A stretch of DNA of 64,000 nucleotides from assembly GCF_030813695.1 (NCBI RefSeq), contig NZ_JAUSVA010000002.1, positions 6,781,501 to 6,845,500 of the forward strand, read 5' to 3'. The stretch comes from Kitasatospora herbaricolor. Lineage in GTDB: Bacteria > Actinomycetota > Actinomycetes > Streptomycetales > Streptomycetaceae. The first letter of the stretch is position 1. Each line of letters starts with the position of its first letter. The notes under the pieces were generated by a model, which saw only the letters and a list, made by a program, of their open reading frames with translations, was not told where the DNA came from and did no database searches. The position numbers were made by a program, and so were the translations under genes. Below are positions 55,835 to 63,534 of the stretch, piece after piece.

Positions 55835-56847
55835 GCGGCCATCGCCTCGGATCCGGTCGGTTTGCCCAGCTCGGCGGCGATGCTGTCGCCGAGTCCGGTC
55901 CCGTTCGCCTTGGCGGTTCGGGACCGCTTGATCAGGTGCGCCACCCACCAGCCGGCTCCGCGCAGCCCGCAGACCACGGTGACCGCGAAGAACAGCGTGT
56001 AGACGACGTTGAAGAGCATCAGGACGCCGTAGACCATGGCGACCCAGGAGCCGAACATGAACTGGTTGCGGGGCTTGGACGGGGTGGTGCCCGGGTCGCT
56101 GATCATGTAGTTGGTGAACAGCACGAAGGCCACGCCGCTCATCGGGCCGAGCGCCGAGAAGATGGCGACGTCCCAGACCCAGTGCCGGATCAGGGCCTGG
56201 ATCACGAACCCGCCGAGCCAGCCGACGATCAGCGCGACCTTCTTGGTCAGCAGCGCGTTGATCACGGTGCCGGAGGTGACGATGATCAGCGGGATGGCCA
56301 CCCGGAAGAACGTGTTGGCGTTCTCGGTGAACTCGTACGGCGGGGCGATGCTCACCCAGGAGCCGTAACAGACCAGGGTGACGGTGATCCCGAAGTTGGA
56401 CGGGTTCATGAAGTGCCGCATCCGGCCGGCGACCGGTGCCTGCAGCGCGTGCTTGCCGGCCACGCCGACGAAGGTGGCGAAGAGCACCGGGAGGAGCTGG
56501 TCGTTCGCGTAGAGCAGCATGTTCGCGGCCAGCGCGGTGATGTGCGAGGGCAGCAGGAACTCGTACATGCCGCGCATCCCGTTGCCGAGGAAGCGCGGGG
56601 TGCGGCGCTGCGCCCAGGCGCTGAGGACCTCGAAGACGATCTCGGTGAAGTAGGCACTGAGCACCGCGATGATCGGCCAGAGCCAGGGCTGCTCGAAGCC
56701 GAGCAGGGTGTAGCCGAAGGCGTTGAAGACGGAGATGGAGATCGCGAAGTTGCGCAGCGCGAGGTAGCGCGGGTCCTTCGCGGCGGGGGGTGCGGCGGCG
56801 GGGACGGGCACGGGCTTGGGGGCCGTGCGCGGGGTGACGGGACTCAT
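55831..56847 (-). CDS. unbU: Enediyne biosynthesis membrane protein UnbU (E5-type)
   Basis: A 338-residue polytopic membrane protein with about eight hydrophobic segments, related to the NqrB/RnfD membrane subunits. Visible segments include PSHITALAANMLLYANDQL, MNPSNFGITVTLVCYGSW and ALGPMSGVAFVLFTNYMISD. The cytoplasmic N-terminus is Pro/Ala-rich. It is one of the conserved enediyne-cassette proteins. Its function is not established, though electron transfer or transport has been proposed by analogy. Both ends overlap neighbours by ATGA. Confidence 0.92.
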   Translation of the reverse strand: MSPVTPRTAPKPVPVPAAAPPAAKDPRYLALRNFAISISVFNAFGYTLLGFEQPWLWPIIAVLSAYFTEIVFEVLSAWAQRRTPRFLGNGMRGMYEFLLPSHITALAANMLLYANDQLLPVLFATFVGVAGKHALQAPVAGRMRHFMNPSNFGITVTLVCYGSWVSIAPPYEFTENANTFFRVAIPLIIVTSGTVINALLTKKVALIVGWLGGFVIQALIRHWVWDVAIFSALGPMSGVAFVLFTNYMISDPGTTPSKPRNQFMFGSWVAMVYGVLMLFNVVYTLFFAVTVVCGLRGAGWWVAHLIKRSRTAKANGTGLGDSIAAELGKPTGSEAMAA

Positions 56848-58820
56848 CGGCTCGGAACCTCCTGGACGTCACTGGTCAGCAGCAGCGAGTGGGTGCCGGG
56901 CTGCAGCTGCTCGGTCTTCTCGTGCATCGCGCCGGAGGTGTCCCGCCAGCAGAGTTCGACGGTGACCGGGCCGTTGTAGGCGGCGAGGCCGAAGTGCACG
57001 TCGAAGCTGCGGTACCCGCCGTGGCCGCTGCCGCCGTCCAGCTGGGAGACCCGGGTGCCGTCCGGCGTGGTGATCTTGACGGTGGCGCCGTACGCGGGGG
57101 TGCCGGTGTTGGTGATGCCCTGGCCGGCCGTGCTCTCGCCGGAGGGGCGGTACAGCCGCAGGTTGAGGAAGTTGCCCGGCTTGGGCGCCTGGTTGGCGTA
57201 GAAGGCCGGCGGCCCCCACTGGCGGGCGACGGCGAAGTCCAGCAGGCCGCTGCCGGTGGTGTCACCGGTGGCGATGGCACGGGTCGGGGTGGGCACCGCC
57301 AGCCCCAGCTGCTTGCTGATGTTGGCGAAGGTGCCGCTCGGCGTCCGGGCGTAGAAGGCGAGCACGTCGTCGCCGGCCAGGTCGTCGCCGGGCTGGACGT
57401 TGGGCCACATCGCCGGGTTGGAGAGCAGGTCGTCGTTGGTCATGGCCATCTCCTGCAGCCACGGCCACCGGTCGATGTTGCCCTTGACGAAGCCGTCGGC
57501 CTGGAGGATGGAGAGATTGCCGTCGTTGCGGAAGTCGGCCATCTTGGTGTCCCAGCCCCAGCCGGTCCACGCCACGCCGTGCTCCCGCGCCTCCTGGGTG
57601 AACGGCGCGACACCGTCCTCCAGTTGCCGCTTCATGTCGGCGTTGTCCTTGGCCCGGTTCACCCAGAGGAAGTTGGACTCCTCCAGGCCCCAGGCCGCGG
57701 TGATGTTGCTGACCATCATGTCGAAGTTGCCGTTGTTGTCGATGTCGGCGAAGTCGACGCCCATGCCCTTGAACGAGCCCTTGCCGAGCACGAAGGACTT
57801 GGGGGTGGTCGAGTCCCGCCGGCCGGTGGCCTCGATGAACTTGATCCGGCCCGGCGTGGACTGGTTGTGCAGCAGGTGCGCGTGGCCGAAGTCGTTGGCG
57901 ATGTAGAGGTCAGGGCGGCCCTGGCCGGTGAGGTCGGCGCCCGCGATGGCCAGCGTCCAGCCGGTGGAGGCGTCGAAGGGGATGGCGTCCCGCTCCTCGA
58001 CGAAGGCGACGTCCGGCTCGGGGCCGGCGCTGGCCTTGGCCCAGCGCAGCACGTGGTCGCCGCCGGCGTTCTTGGCGCTGGAGAGCGATTCGTTCATCTC
58101 CACGTTGTTCAGGCCGGTCGGGTCCAGCACGTCCGAGTCGGGGAAGTAGTTCCCGATCACGATCGACGGGTGGCCGCTGCCGTCCAGGTCGCCGACGTAG
58201 GCCGCGTCGGTGTTCCAGCGGGGGCCGTGGTACCGGCCGTCGAGGGACTGCGAGGACACGACCTCGCGCGGCGTGTAGCTGCTGGGCGAGAGGGTGCCGG
58301 CGTCGGAGTTGGCCAGGAAGACCACCGGGGTGCGGCCCCAGTAGGTGGCGAGCAGGTCGGTCCGCCCGTCGCCGTTGAAGTCGCCGGGGGTGCAGCCGGT
58401 CGGGGCCATCGCCTTGTCCATCGGCAGCGGCGCGGCGTCCAGCACGAACGGGGTGAAGCGGTCGGCCTGGCGGGCCGTGGGGGTGTACGTCACCACGATC
58501 TGGTCGGTCCTGGTGTCGACGATGCACATGCCGTCGGCCAGGCCGTGCCCGGTCAGGTCGTTGATGGCGATGCCGGCGCCGACCGACGAGATCCAGGAGC
58601 GGATCTTGTGGTAGGCCGGGTTCACCACCCGGACGGTGTTCATCGGCTGGGACTCGTACCCGGGAGGCAGCGCGATGGGCATCTCCTGGAACTTGTACTG
58701 GGTGGCGACCTCGTCGCCCCCGGCCACCGCCACCCCGTCCCTGACGGCGAAGAACAGTGAGGTGGCCACCACCACCGTCGCCACTCCCGGAATCAGTCTA
58801 CGAATTCGCTCGCGATACAA
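56844..58820 (-). CDS. unbV: Enediyne biosynthesis protein UnbV (E4-type, FG-GAP and ASPIC/UnbV domains)
   Basis: A 658-residue protein with an N-terminal membrane/signal segment (LIPGVATVVVATSLFFAVRD), so it is probably exported. FG-GAP/VCBS-type repeats (for example GDFNGDGRTDLLATYWG, GDLDGSGHPSIVIGNY, FADIDNNGNFDMMVSN) form a beta-propeller. The C-terminus is the ASPIC/UnbV domain (LNLRLYRPSGE... to TVELCWRD). The start appears to be TTG at 58820, with GGAGAGG about 8 bases upstream. It is the first gene of the five-gene minus-strand enediyne operon. Confidence 0.9.
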   Translation of the reverse strand: MYRERIRRLIPGVATVVVATSLFFAVRDGVAVAGGDEVATQYKFQEMPIALPPGYESQPMNTVRVVNPAYHKIRSWISSVGAGIAINDLTGHGLADGMCIVDTRTDQIVVTYTPTARQADRFTPFVLDAAPLPMDKAMAPTGCTPGDFNGDGRTDLLATYWGRTPVVFLANSDAGTLSPSSYTPREVVSSQSLDGRYHGPRWNTDAAYVGDLDGSGHPSIVIGNYFPDSDVLDPTGLNNVEMNESLSSAKNAGGDHVLRWAKASAGPEPDVAFVEERDAIPFDASTGWTLAIAGADLTGQGRPDLYIANDFGHAHLLHNQSTPGRIKFIEATGRRDSTTPKSFVLGKGSFKGMGVDFADIDNNGNFDMMVSNITAAWGLEESNFLWVNRAKDNADMKRQLEDGVAPFTQEAREHGVAWTGWGWDTKMADFRNDGNLSILQADGFVKGNIDRWPWLQEMAMTNDDLLSNPAMWPNVQPGDDLAGDDVLAFYARTPSGTFANISKQLGLAVPTPTRAIATGDTTGSGLLDFAVARQWGPPAFYANQAPKPGNFLNLRLYRPSGESTAGQGITNTGTPAYGATVKITTPDGTRVSQLDGGSGHGGYRSFDVHFGLAAYNGPVTVELCWRDTSGAMHEKTEQLQPGTHSLLLTSDVQEVPSR

Positions 58821-59089
58821 CGCATTCCCCTCTCCATGCAGGCATTCCGTGCAGGAATAACAATGTGATGGATGCTCGGCCGGATAGGCGCTTCAACTCC
58901 CTTTGTGGGCCGTCATAGTTTTTGAGCATGGATGAGCCCCTGCCGTGACGCTTCTCTCATCTTGCCCACCGGTTCTGCGGCCCCGGTCAGGAGGGAGAGC
59001 ACGCTCGGAGAAGACAGCCGACCCGGCGGCTGTGAAGCTCGTGGACAGAAGGTTGTTCCAATCGGAATCCGCGACCCCGAGGACGTTCC

Positions 59090-60640
59090 ATGACGCAGAC
59101 TTATGACGACATCGTTGTCGGATCGGGCTCGGCCGGCGCGGCGATCGCCGCACGGCTCAGCGAGGACCCAGCACGCAAGGTGCTCCTGCTGGAAGCAGGT
59201 CCCGACTTCCCGGGGAAGGACGACCTCCCGGCCGACATCCGGGACGGCAACGCGATGTCCCTGAGCGCGCACGACTGGAAGTTCAGGGCCGAGATCAGCG
59301 ACGGCCGCCGGATTCTCTTCCCCCGTGGGAAGGTGTCCGGCGGATCGTCCTCGGTGGGGGCGACGATCGCCCTGCGCGGCGTTCCCGAGAATTTCGACGA
59401 ATGGGCCGGCGCCGGAAACCCGGAATGGTCCTGGTCCGAGGTGCTGCCCTTTTACCGCAAGCTGGAGGACGACCTCGACCGGGGCGACGAGGAGATTCAC
59501 GGAAAGGGCGGTCCGATACCGATCCGGCGGTGGCGGGCGGACGAGCTGACGCCCGCCCAGGCGGCATTCATCGACGCGAGCCTGGGGGCCGGGTTCCCCG
59601 AGGTGGCCGACCACAATCATCCGGAGGCCACCGGAATCGGGCCGATTCCGTCGAACCGCCGGGACACCGAGGTCCGGGTCAACGCCGCGCTGGGCTACCT
59701 CACCCCCGAGGTGCGGTCGCGGGAGAACCTGACCGTGCGGTCGGGCGTGCTCGTCCACCGGGTGCTGTTCGAGGGCGTCCGCGCCGTGGGGGTGGAGCTC
59801 TCCGCCGGCGGCGGGGTGGCCGAGGAGGTGCGCTCGCGCCGGGTGGTGCTCTCCGCGGGCGCGGTCAACTCGCCCACCATCCTGCTGCGCTCGGGCATCG
59901 GGCCGGCCGAGGACCTGCGCCGCCTGGGCATCGACGTCCGGGTGGACCGGCCCGGTGTCGGCGCCAACCTGATCGACCACCCGCGCACCGGCGTCTTCAT
60001 GAAGCCGGCCCCCGGGGCGATCGACCGCGGCGCGCCCTTCCTGCAGGCCATGGTGCGCACCACGGCCAAGGGCTCGTCCGACTTCAACGACCTGCAGTAC
60101 TACATGGTCAACCACTTCGACCTGACCATGTTCCCCGACCTGCAGATGCTGGCCGGCGGCAACGTGATCCTCGGCGTGATGGTGGTCGACCAGAAGCCCC
60201 AGTCGCGCGGCCGCCTGCGGCTGAGCTCCGCCGACCCGGCGGCCGCTCCCGACATCGACCTCAACTTCCTCGCCACCGAGCGCGACCTGGAGAAGCTCGC
60301 CGACGCCGTGCGGACCTGCTGGGAGCTGGTCAACCACCCCGGCATCCGCAGCCTCGGCGAGGACTTCATCGTCCTCAACGACCAGCTGATCGAGAACGAG
60401 GAGATGGTCCGCCAGTACACCCGGATCAGTCTCGACAGTGCCTATCACCCGGTCGGCACGGCCCGGATGGGTTTGGCCGAGGACGAGGGCGCGGTGGTCG
60501 ACGGGCACCTGAAGGTGCACGGCACCGAGGGCCTCTACCTGGCGGACGCCTCGGTGATGCCGGGCATCGTCAACTGCAACACCAACCTGACCTCGACCAT
60601 GATCGGCGAGCGGCTGGCCGACTGGCTGCGCGCCGGCTGA
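59090..60640 (+). CDS. GMC-family FAD oxidoreductase (SgcE9-like)
   Basis: A 516-residue glucose-methanol-choline oxidoreductase. The FAD loop is VGSGSAGAAIAARLSEDP at the N-terminus, followed by GGSSSVGATIALRG. The catalytic His region is DSAYHPVGTARMG, and the C-terminal NCNTNLTSTMIGERLADW completes the family signature. It diverges from unbV across a 269-base region and is a probable enediyne oxidation enzyme by analogy with SgcE9-type genes. The substrate is unknown. Confidence 0.92.
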   Translation: MTQTYDDIVVGSGSAGAAIAARLSEDPARKVLLLEAGPDFPGKDDLPADIRDGNAMSLSAHDWKFRAEISDGRRILFPRGKVSGGSSSVGATIALRGVPENFDEWAGAGNPEWSWSEVLPFYRKLEDDLDRGDEEIHGKGGPIPIRRWRADELTPAQAAFIDASLGAGFPEVADHNHPEATGIGPIPSNRRDTEVRVNAALGYLTPEVRSRENLTVRSGVLVHRVLFEGVRAVGVELSAGGGVAEEVRSRRVVLSAGAVNSPTILLRSGIGPAEDLRRLGIDVRVDRPGVGANLIDHPRTGVFMKPAPGAIDRGAPFLQAMVRTTAKGSSDFNDLQYYMVNHFDLTMFPDLQMLAGGNVILGVMVVDQKPQSRGRLRLSSADPAAAPDIDLNFLATERDLEKLADAVRTCWELVNHPGIRSLGEDFIVLNDQLIENEEMVRQYTRISLDSAYHPVGTARMGLAEDEGAVVDGHLKVHGTEGLYLADASVMPGIVNCNTNLTSTMIGERLADWLRAG

Positions 60641-60644
60641 GCCG

Positions 60645-60674
60645 GTGGCCCCGGGGGTGCCCCCGGGAGGCCAC
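60645..60674. terminator. Hairpin between the GMC oxidoreductase and redoxin genes
   Basis: GTGGCC and CCGGGGG arms pair with CCCCCGG and GGCCAC in a two-part stem with a 2-base bulge. It may reduce read-through (attenuate) rather than stop transcription fully. Confidence 0.5.
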
Positions 60675-60768
60675 GCGTCCCCGCTCGCAAGCGTATTCGC
60701 GCCCAGGATCAGCGCCAGCACCGGAACCGAACCAGCGCCAGAACCAGCACGAGAACCAGGAGAGTTCG

Positions 60769-61470
60769 ATGAACCTGCCCAAGGTGGCAACCCGCGAGGA
60801 GTGGCTCCAGGCCCGCAAGGAGCTGCTGGAGAAGGAGAAGCAGCTCACCCGGCTGCACGACGAGGTCGTCGCGGCCCGGCCGGAACTGCCCATGGTCAAG
60901 GTCGACAAGGAGTACGTCTTCCACGGCCCCCAGGGCGAGCTGTCGCTGCTGGACCTGTTCCAGGGCCGGCGCCAGCTGATCGTCCGCCACTTCATGTTCG
61001 GCCCGGACCAGGAGGAGGGCTGCATCGGCTGCTCGATGCAGGCCGACTCGGTCGGGCACCTGGCCCACATCAACGCCCGGGAGACCACCTTCGTGATGGT
61101 CTCGCGCGGCCAGCTGCCCAAGCTGGAGGCCTTCAAGGCCCGGATGGGCTGGGACATCCCCTGGGTGTCCTCGTTCGGCTCGGACTTCAACGTGGACTAC
61201 CACGTCACCACCGAGCAGGGTGAACTCCCGGGCGTGAGCGTCTTCATGACCGACGGGACGGACGTCTTCCACACCTACTCGATCTACGACCGGGGCGGTG
61301 ACATCTTCAAGAACTTCTACAACTACCTGGACCTGACGCCGCTCGGGCGCCAGGAAGCGCAGCTGGAGCAGCCCTGGGACTGGTGGCGCCACCACGACAT
61401 GTACGACAACGAGGCCGCAGCCACCGCCGGGACGAACTGGTGGAACGGTACGGACAAGTTCGCCAGCTGA
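60769..61470 (+). CDS. DUF899-family thioredoxin-like (redoxin) protein
   Basis: A 233-residue protein with a thioredoxin-like fold. Family hallmarks are VATREEWLQARKELLEKEK, the cysteine segment EEGCIGCSMQADS (CxxC-like) and SYDRGGD/WWRHHDMY-like C-terminal regions. Members are annotated as thioredoxin- or AhpC-like, but the exact reaction is uncertain. It is in the same direction as the GMC gene, and its stop overlaps a small membrane-protein gene (TGATG). A redox role in making or tolerating the enediyne is possible. Confidence 0.85.
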   Translation: MNLPKVATREEWLQARKELLEKEKQLTRLHDEVVAARPELPMVKVDKEYVFHGPQGELSLLDLFQGRRQLIVRHFMFGPDQEEGCIGCSMQADSVGHLAHINARETTFVMVSRGQLPKLEAFKARMGWDIPWVSSFGSDFNVDYHVTTEQGELPGVSVFMTDGTDVFHTYSIYDRGGDIFKNFYNYLDLTPLGRQEAQLEQPWDWWRHHDMYDNEAAATAGTNWWNGTDKFAS

Positions 61471-61646
61471 TGCGCCGGCCCGGCTGGCTCGCCCAGTACC
61501 CGGCGGTGGCCGGGGCGGTCCTGCTGCCGCTCGCCGGCGGCTGGATCGGCTGGTGGGTGCGGCACCACCCGCTGGGGGCGGTGCTGGGCGCGGTGGCCGG
61601 CCTGCTGGTCGCCGTGGGCCTGGTGGTGCTGGTGGAGTCCGGCTGA
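61470..61646 (+). CDS. Small two-segment membrane protein
   Basis: A 58-residue product with two hydrophobic segments (AVAGAVLLPLAGGWIGWWV and GAVLGAVAGLLVAVGLVVLV) separated by a short HHP loop. The start overlaps the redoxin stop (TGATG), so it is translated with it. No function is recognised. It ends the operon just before a very strong terminator. Confidence 0.65.
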   Translation: MRRPGWLAQYPAVAGAVLLPLAGGWIGWWVRHHPLGAVLGAVAGLLVAVGLVVLVESG

Positions 61647-61681
61647 GCCCGGGCCCGTCCGAGGCGTCCGCCCGAGCGCCC

Positions 61682-61742
61682 GAGCGCCGGGGGCCGTCCG
61701 TCCGACCGCGAGCAGCGGTCGGACGGACGGCCCCCGGCGCTC
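61682..61742. terminator. Very strong terminator (28-bp perfect stem) after the enediyne plus-strand genes
   Basis: Arms at 61682-61709 and 61715-61742 are exact complements over 28 bases (arm begins GAGCGCCGGGGGCCGTCCG) with a 5-base loop GAGCA. This is longer than any other hairpin in the window. Confidence 0.92.
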
Positions 61743-62008
61743 CTCGGCGTTCCCGGCCGGATGAGGCGGGCCGGGGCTGCCCGCGCCGGGCCGAGGGCGG
61801 CCGCAGGGGCGCCGGTCCGGGGCGGGTCGAGGGCGACCGCCGGGGCAGGTCGGTGGAGTTCGGTGCAGGTCGGTGCTGGTCCGGGGGAGGTACGGCGGGC
61901 GGCCGCCGGAATCCGTTCGCGCCCGGAGTGCAACTCCCAGGTTGCTCCTGGGGGGCCGATGTGCGACTATGGAGTCGTATCCATTGGCGGCAGTGAAGGA
62001 GCCCTCTC

Positions 62009-62122
62009 ATGGGTGGCCGGCTGATCGAACACGACGCCCTGTTCGAGGCGCGGCCGGAGCCGGTCCGGTCCCGGGTGGCCGGGCCGGGACTCCGGGTCCG
62101 CGTCGAAAAGTCGTCCGTGTGA
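62009..62122 (+). CDS. Possible 37-residue peptide coupled to the ArsR gene, perhaps a gene remnant
   Basis: A short frame with a strong ribosome-binding site (GAAGGAG). The product starts GGRLIEHDALFEARPEPV and ends LRVRVEKSSV, and its stop overlaps the ArsR start. The beginning resembles the start, and the end the late strand, of SRPBCC/AHSA1 proteins that often sit beside ArsR genes, as if the middle were deleted. A leader peptide is also possible. Confidence 0.35.
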   Translation: MGGRLIEHDALFEARPEPVRSRVAGPGLRVRVEKSSV

Positions 62123-62490
62123 CGGAGAAACCCGCCGGCGCCGCCGAGGGGGTCGACAGCGTGCTCGCCGCGCTGGCCGACCCCACCCGCCGCCGCCTGC
62201 TCGACCTGCTCGCCGCCCGGGGCGAGGTCACCGCGACCACCCTCGCCGGAAGCCTTCCGGTGACCAGGCAGGCGGTGGTCAAGCACCTCAGCGTCCTGGA
62301 CGCCGCCGGACTGGTCTCCGGCGTCCGGGTGGGACGCGAGGTGCGGTACTCGGTGCAGCCGGCCGCGCTGGACGCCACCGCACGCTGGATGGCCACCCTC
62401 GCGGCCGACTGGGACCGCCGGCTCGCCACCGTCAAGCGCATCGCGGAGGCGGCCGAACGGGAGGCCCACCGCCCCGGGACACCCCGCTAG
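62119..62490 (+). CDS. ArsR-family winged-helix transcriptional regulator
   Basis: A 123-residue regulator. The DNA-binding region is ALADPTRRRLLDLLAARGEV, then LAGSLPVTRQAVVKHLSVLD, typical of ArsR proteins paired with SRPBCC proteins. No metal-binding cysteines are seen. GTG at 62119 overlaps the stop of the short upstream frame (GTGTGA). It may regulate itself or the flanking genes. A 19-bp hairpin follows about 170 bases later. Confidence 0.85.
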   Translation: MTEKPAGAAEGVDSVLAALADPTRRRLLDLLAARGEVTATTLAGSLPVTRQAVVKHLSVLDAAGLVSGVRVGREVRYSVQPAALDATARWMATLAADWDRRLATVKRIAEAAEREAHRPGTPR

Positions 62491-62661
62491 GGGTCATCGG
62501 ACCGGGCCCGGACCGCCGGACCGGGCCTGTGGCTCGGTCGCGGGCCCGTGCTGCGGGCGCGGGCCCGCACCGTGGCCGCGCCCGCCGGCCACGCACCACC
62601 CGCGGGGCCGGTGCGCCCGCGCGCATCGCCCGTCCGCGGTGCCCCCTCACTTCCGTCCCGT

Positions 62662-62706
62662 CGGCTCCGGCCCCGGGCGCACGAACAGCGCCCGGGGCCG
62701 GAGCCG
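62662..62706. terminator. Terminator downstream of the ArsR gene
   Basis: A perfect 19-bp stem (CGGCTCCGGCCCCGGGCGC and its complement at 62688-62706) with a 7-base loop. The remaining stretch from 62491 to 62895 holds no recognisable gene. Confidence 0.85.
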
Positions 62707-62895
62707 TTCGCGTCCCGGGGCCGGCGGGGGGAGCCGGCGCCGATCGGTGGGCAAGGCGAATTGGCCTGTGGCAAATGCGACTTCGGAATCGGACGGTTGA
62801 AGGAAGAGGGCAATTTAGGAGACAACCGCTCTGCGCGCCCCTGACAACATCGGGTTGCTCGTGAATGTCCCGTCCACCGCGAAGGAGTCACTTCC

Positions 62896-63534
62896 ATGGG
62901 TGAGCAGCAGGGTCCGGCGGCACGTGTTCCGCTGATCGAGGAGTCCGAGGCGACCGGCCGGACCGCGGAACTCTACGACCTGATCAAGAGCAGGACCGGT
63001 CTCCCATTCGTACCCGATATGTTTCGGCTGGTCTCCACCCGGCCGGATCTGATGGAGGTGCTCATCACCGGGTACACCGGCGTCTTCAACGACGGTGTGC
63101 TGCCGCGGGCCACCCGCGAGATGATCTCCGCCTGGAGTTCCAAGGTCAACGGCTGCCCCTACTGCGTCGGGACCCACAACTGGTTCCTCTCGCAGTTCGG
63201 CGGCAGCGAGGAGCTGACCCACGCGATCGCCACCGCCGACAAGCCCGGTGAACTCCCGCTCGACGAGCGGACCCTGGCGCTGATGGAGCTGGTCACCCAG
63301 GTCTGCACCGGCGCCTACCGGATCACCGACGAGGACTGGGACCGGGTCGCCGCCGCCGGCTGGAGCAACGAGGAGATGCTGGAGGCGGTCTTCACCGCAG
63401 GGCTCTTCGCCTTCATCAACCGGCTGGTGGACGGCTTCGGCCTGGGCACCGCGATGACCCGCAGCCGGATCTCCCGGCAGTCCGACACCGACACCGATGC
63501 CGGTGCGGACGGCGGAGCCGGGACGGCGGCGTGA
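62896..63534 (+). CDS. AhpD-like/carboxymuconolactone decarboxylase-family protein
   Basis: A 212-residue protein with the alkylhydroperoxidase motif NGCPYCVGTHNWF (CxxC plus His). The upstream helix REMISAWSSKVN places a Glu near the active site, and the protein is mostly helical. The family reduces peroxides or acts on small substrates. The C-terminal 20 residues are Asp/Thr/Gly-rich low complexity. The stop overlaps the following SDR start. Oxidative-stress defence near an enediyne cluster is plausible. Confidence 0.88.
   Translation: MGEQQGPAARVPLIEESEATGRTAELYDLIKSRTGLPFVPDMFRLVSTRPDLMEVLITGYTGVFNDGVLPRATREMISAWSSKVNGCPYCVGTHNWFLSQFGGSEELTHAIATADKPGELPLDERTLALMELVTQVCTGAYRITDEDWDRVAAAGWSNEEMLEAVFTAGLFAFINRLVDGFGLGTAMTRSRISRQSDTDTDAGADGGAGTAA

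Noticed and set aside
50678..56002. A 1774-codon open frame antisense to the enediyne PKS gene
   Set aside because: High GC keeps the complementary frame free of stops. Its product is Gly/Gln/Arg/Val-rich with no domain, while the minus strand encodes an intact PKS.
60700..60765. Degenerate CCAG/AACC repeats upstream of the redoxin gene as an operator
   Set aside because: The repeats are irregular, with no symmetry or regular period; more likely simple sequence drift.
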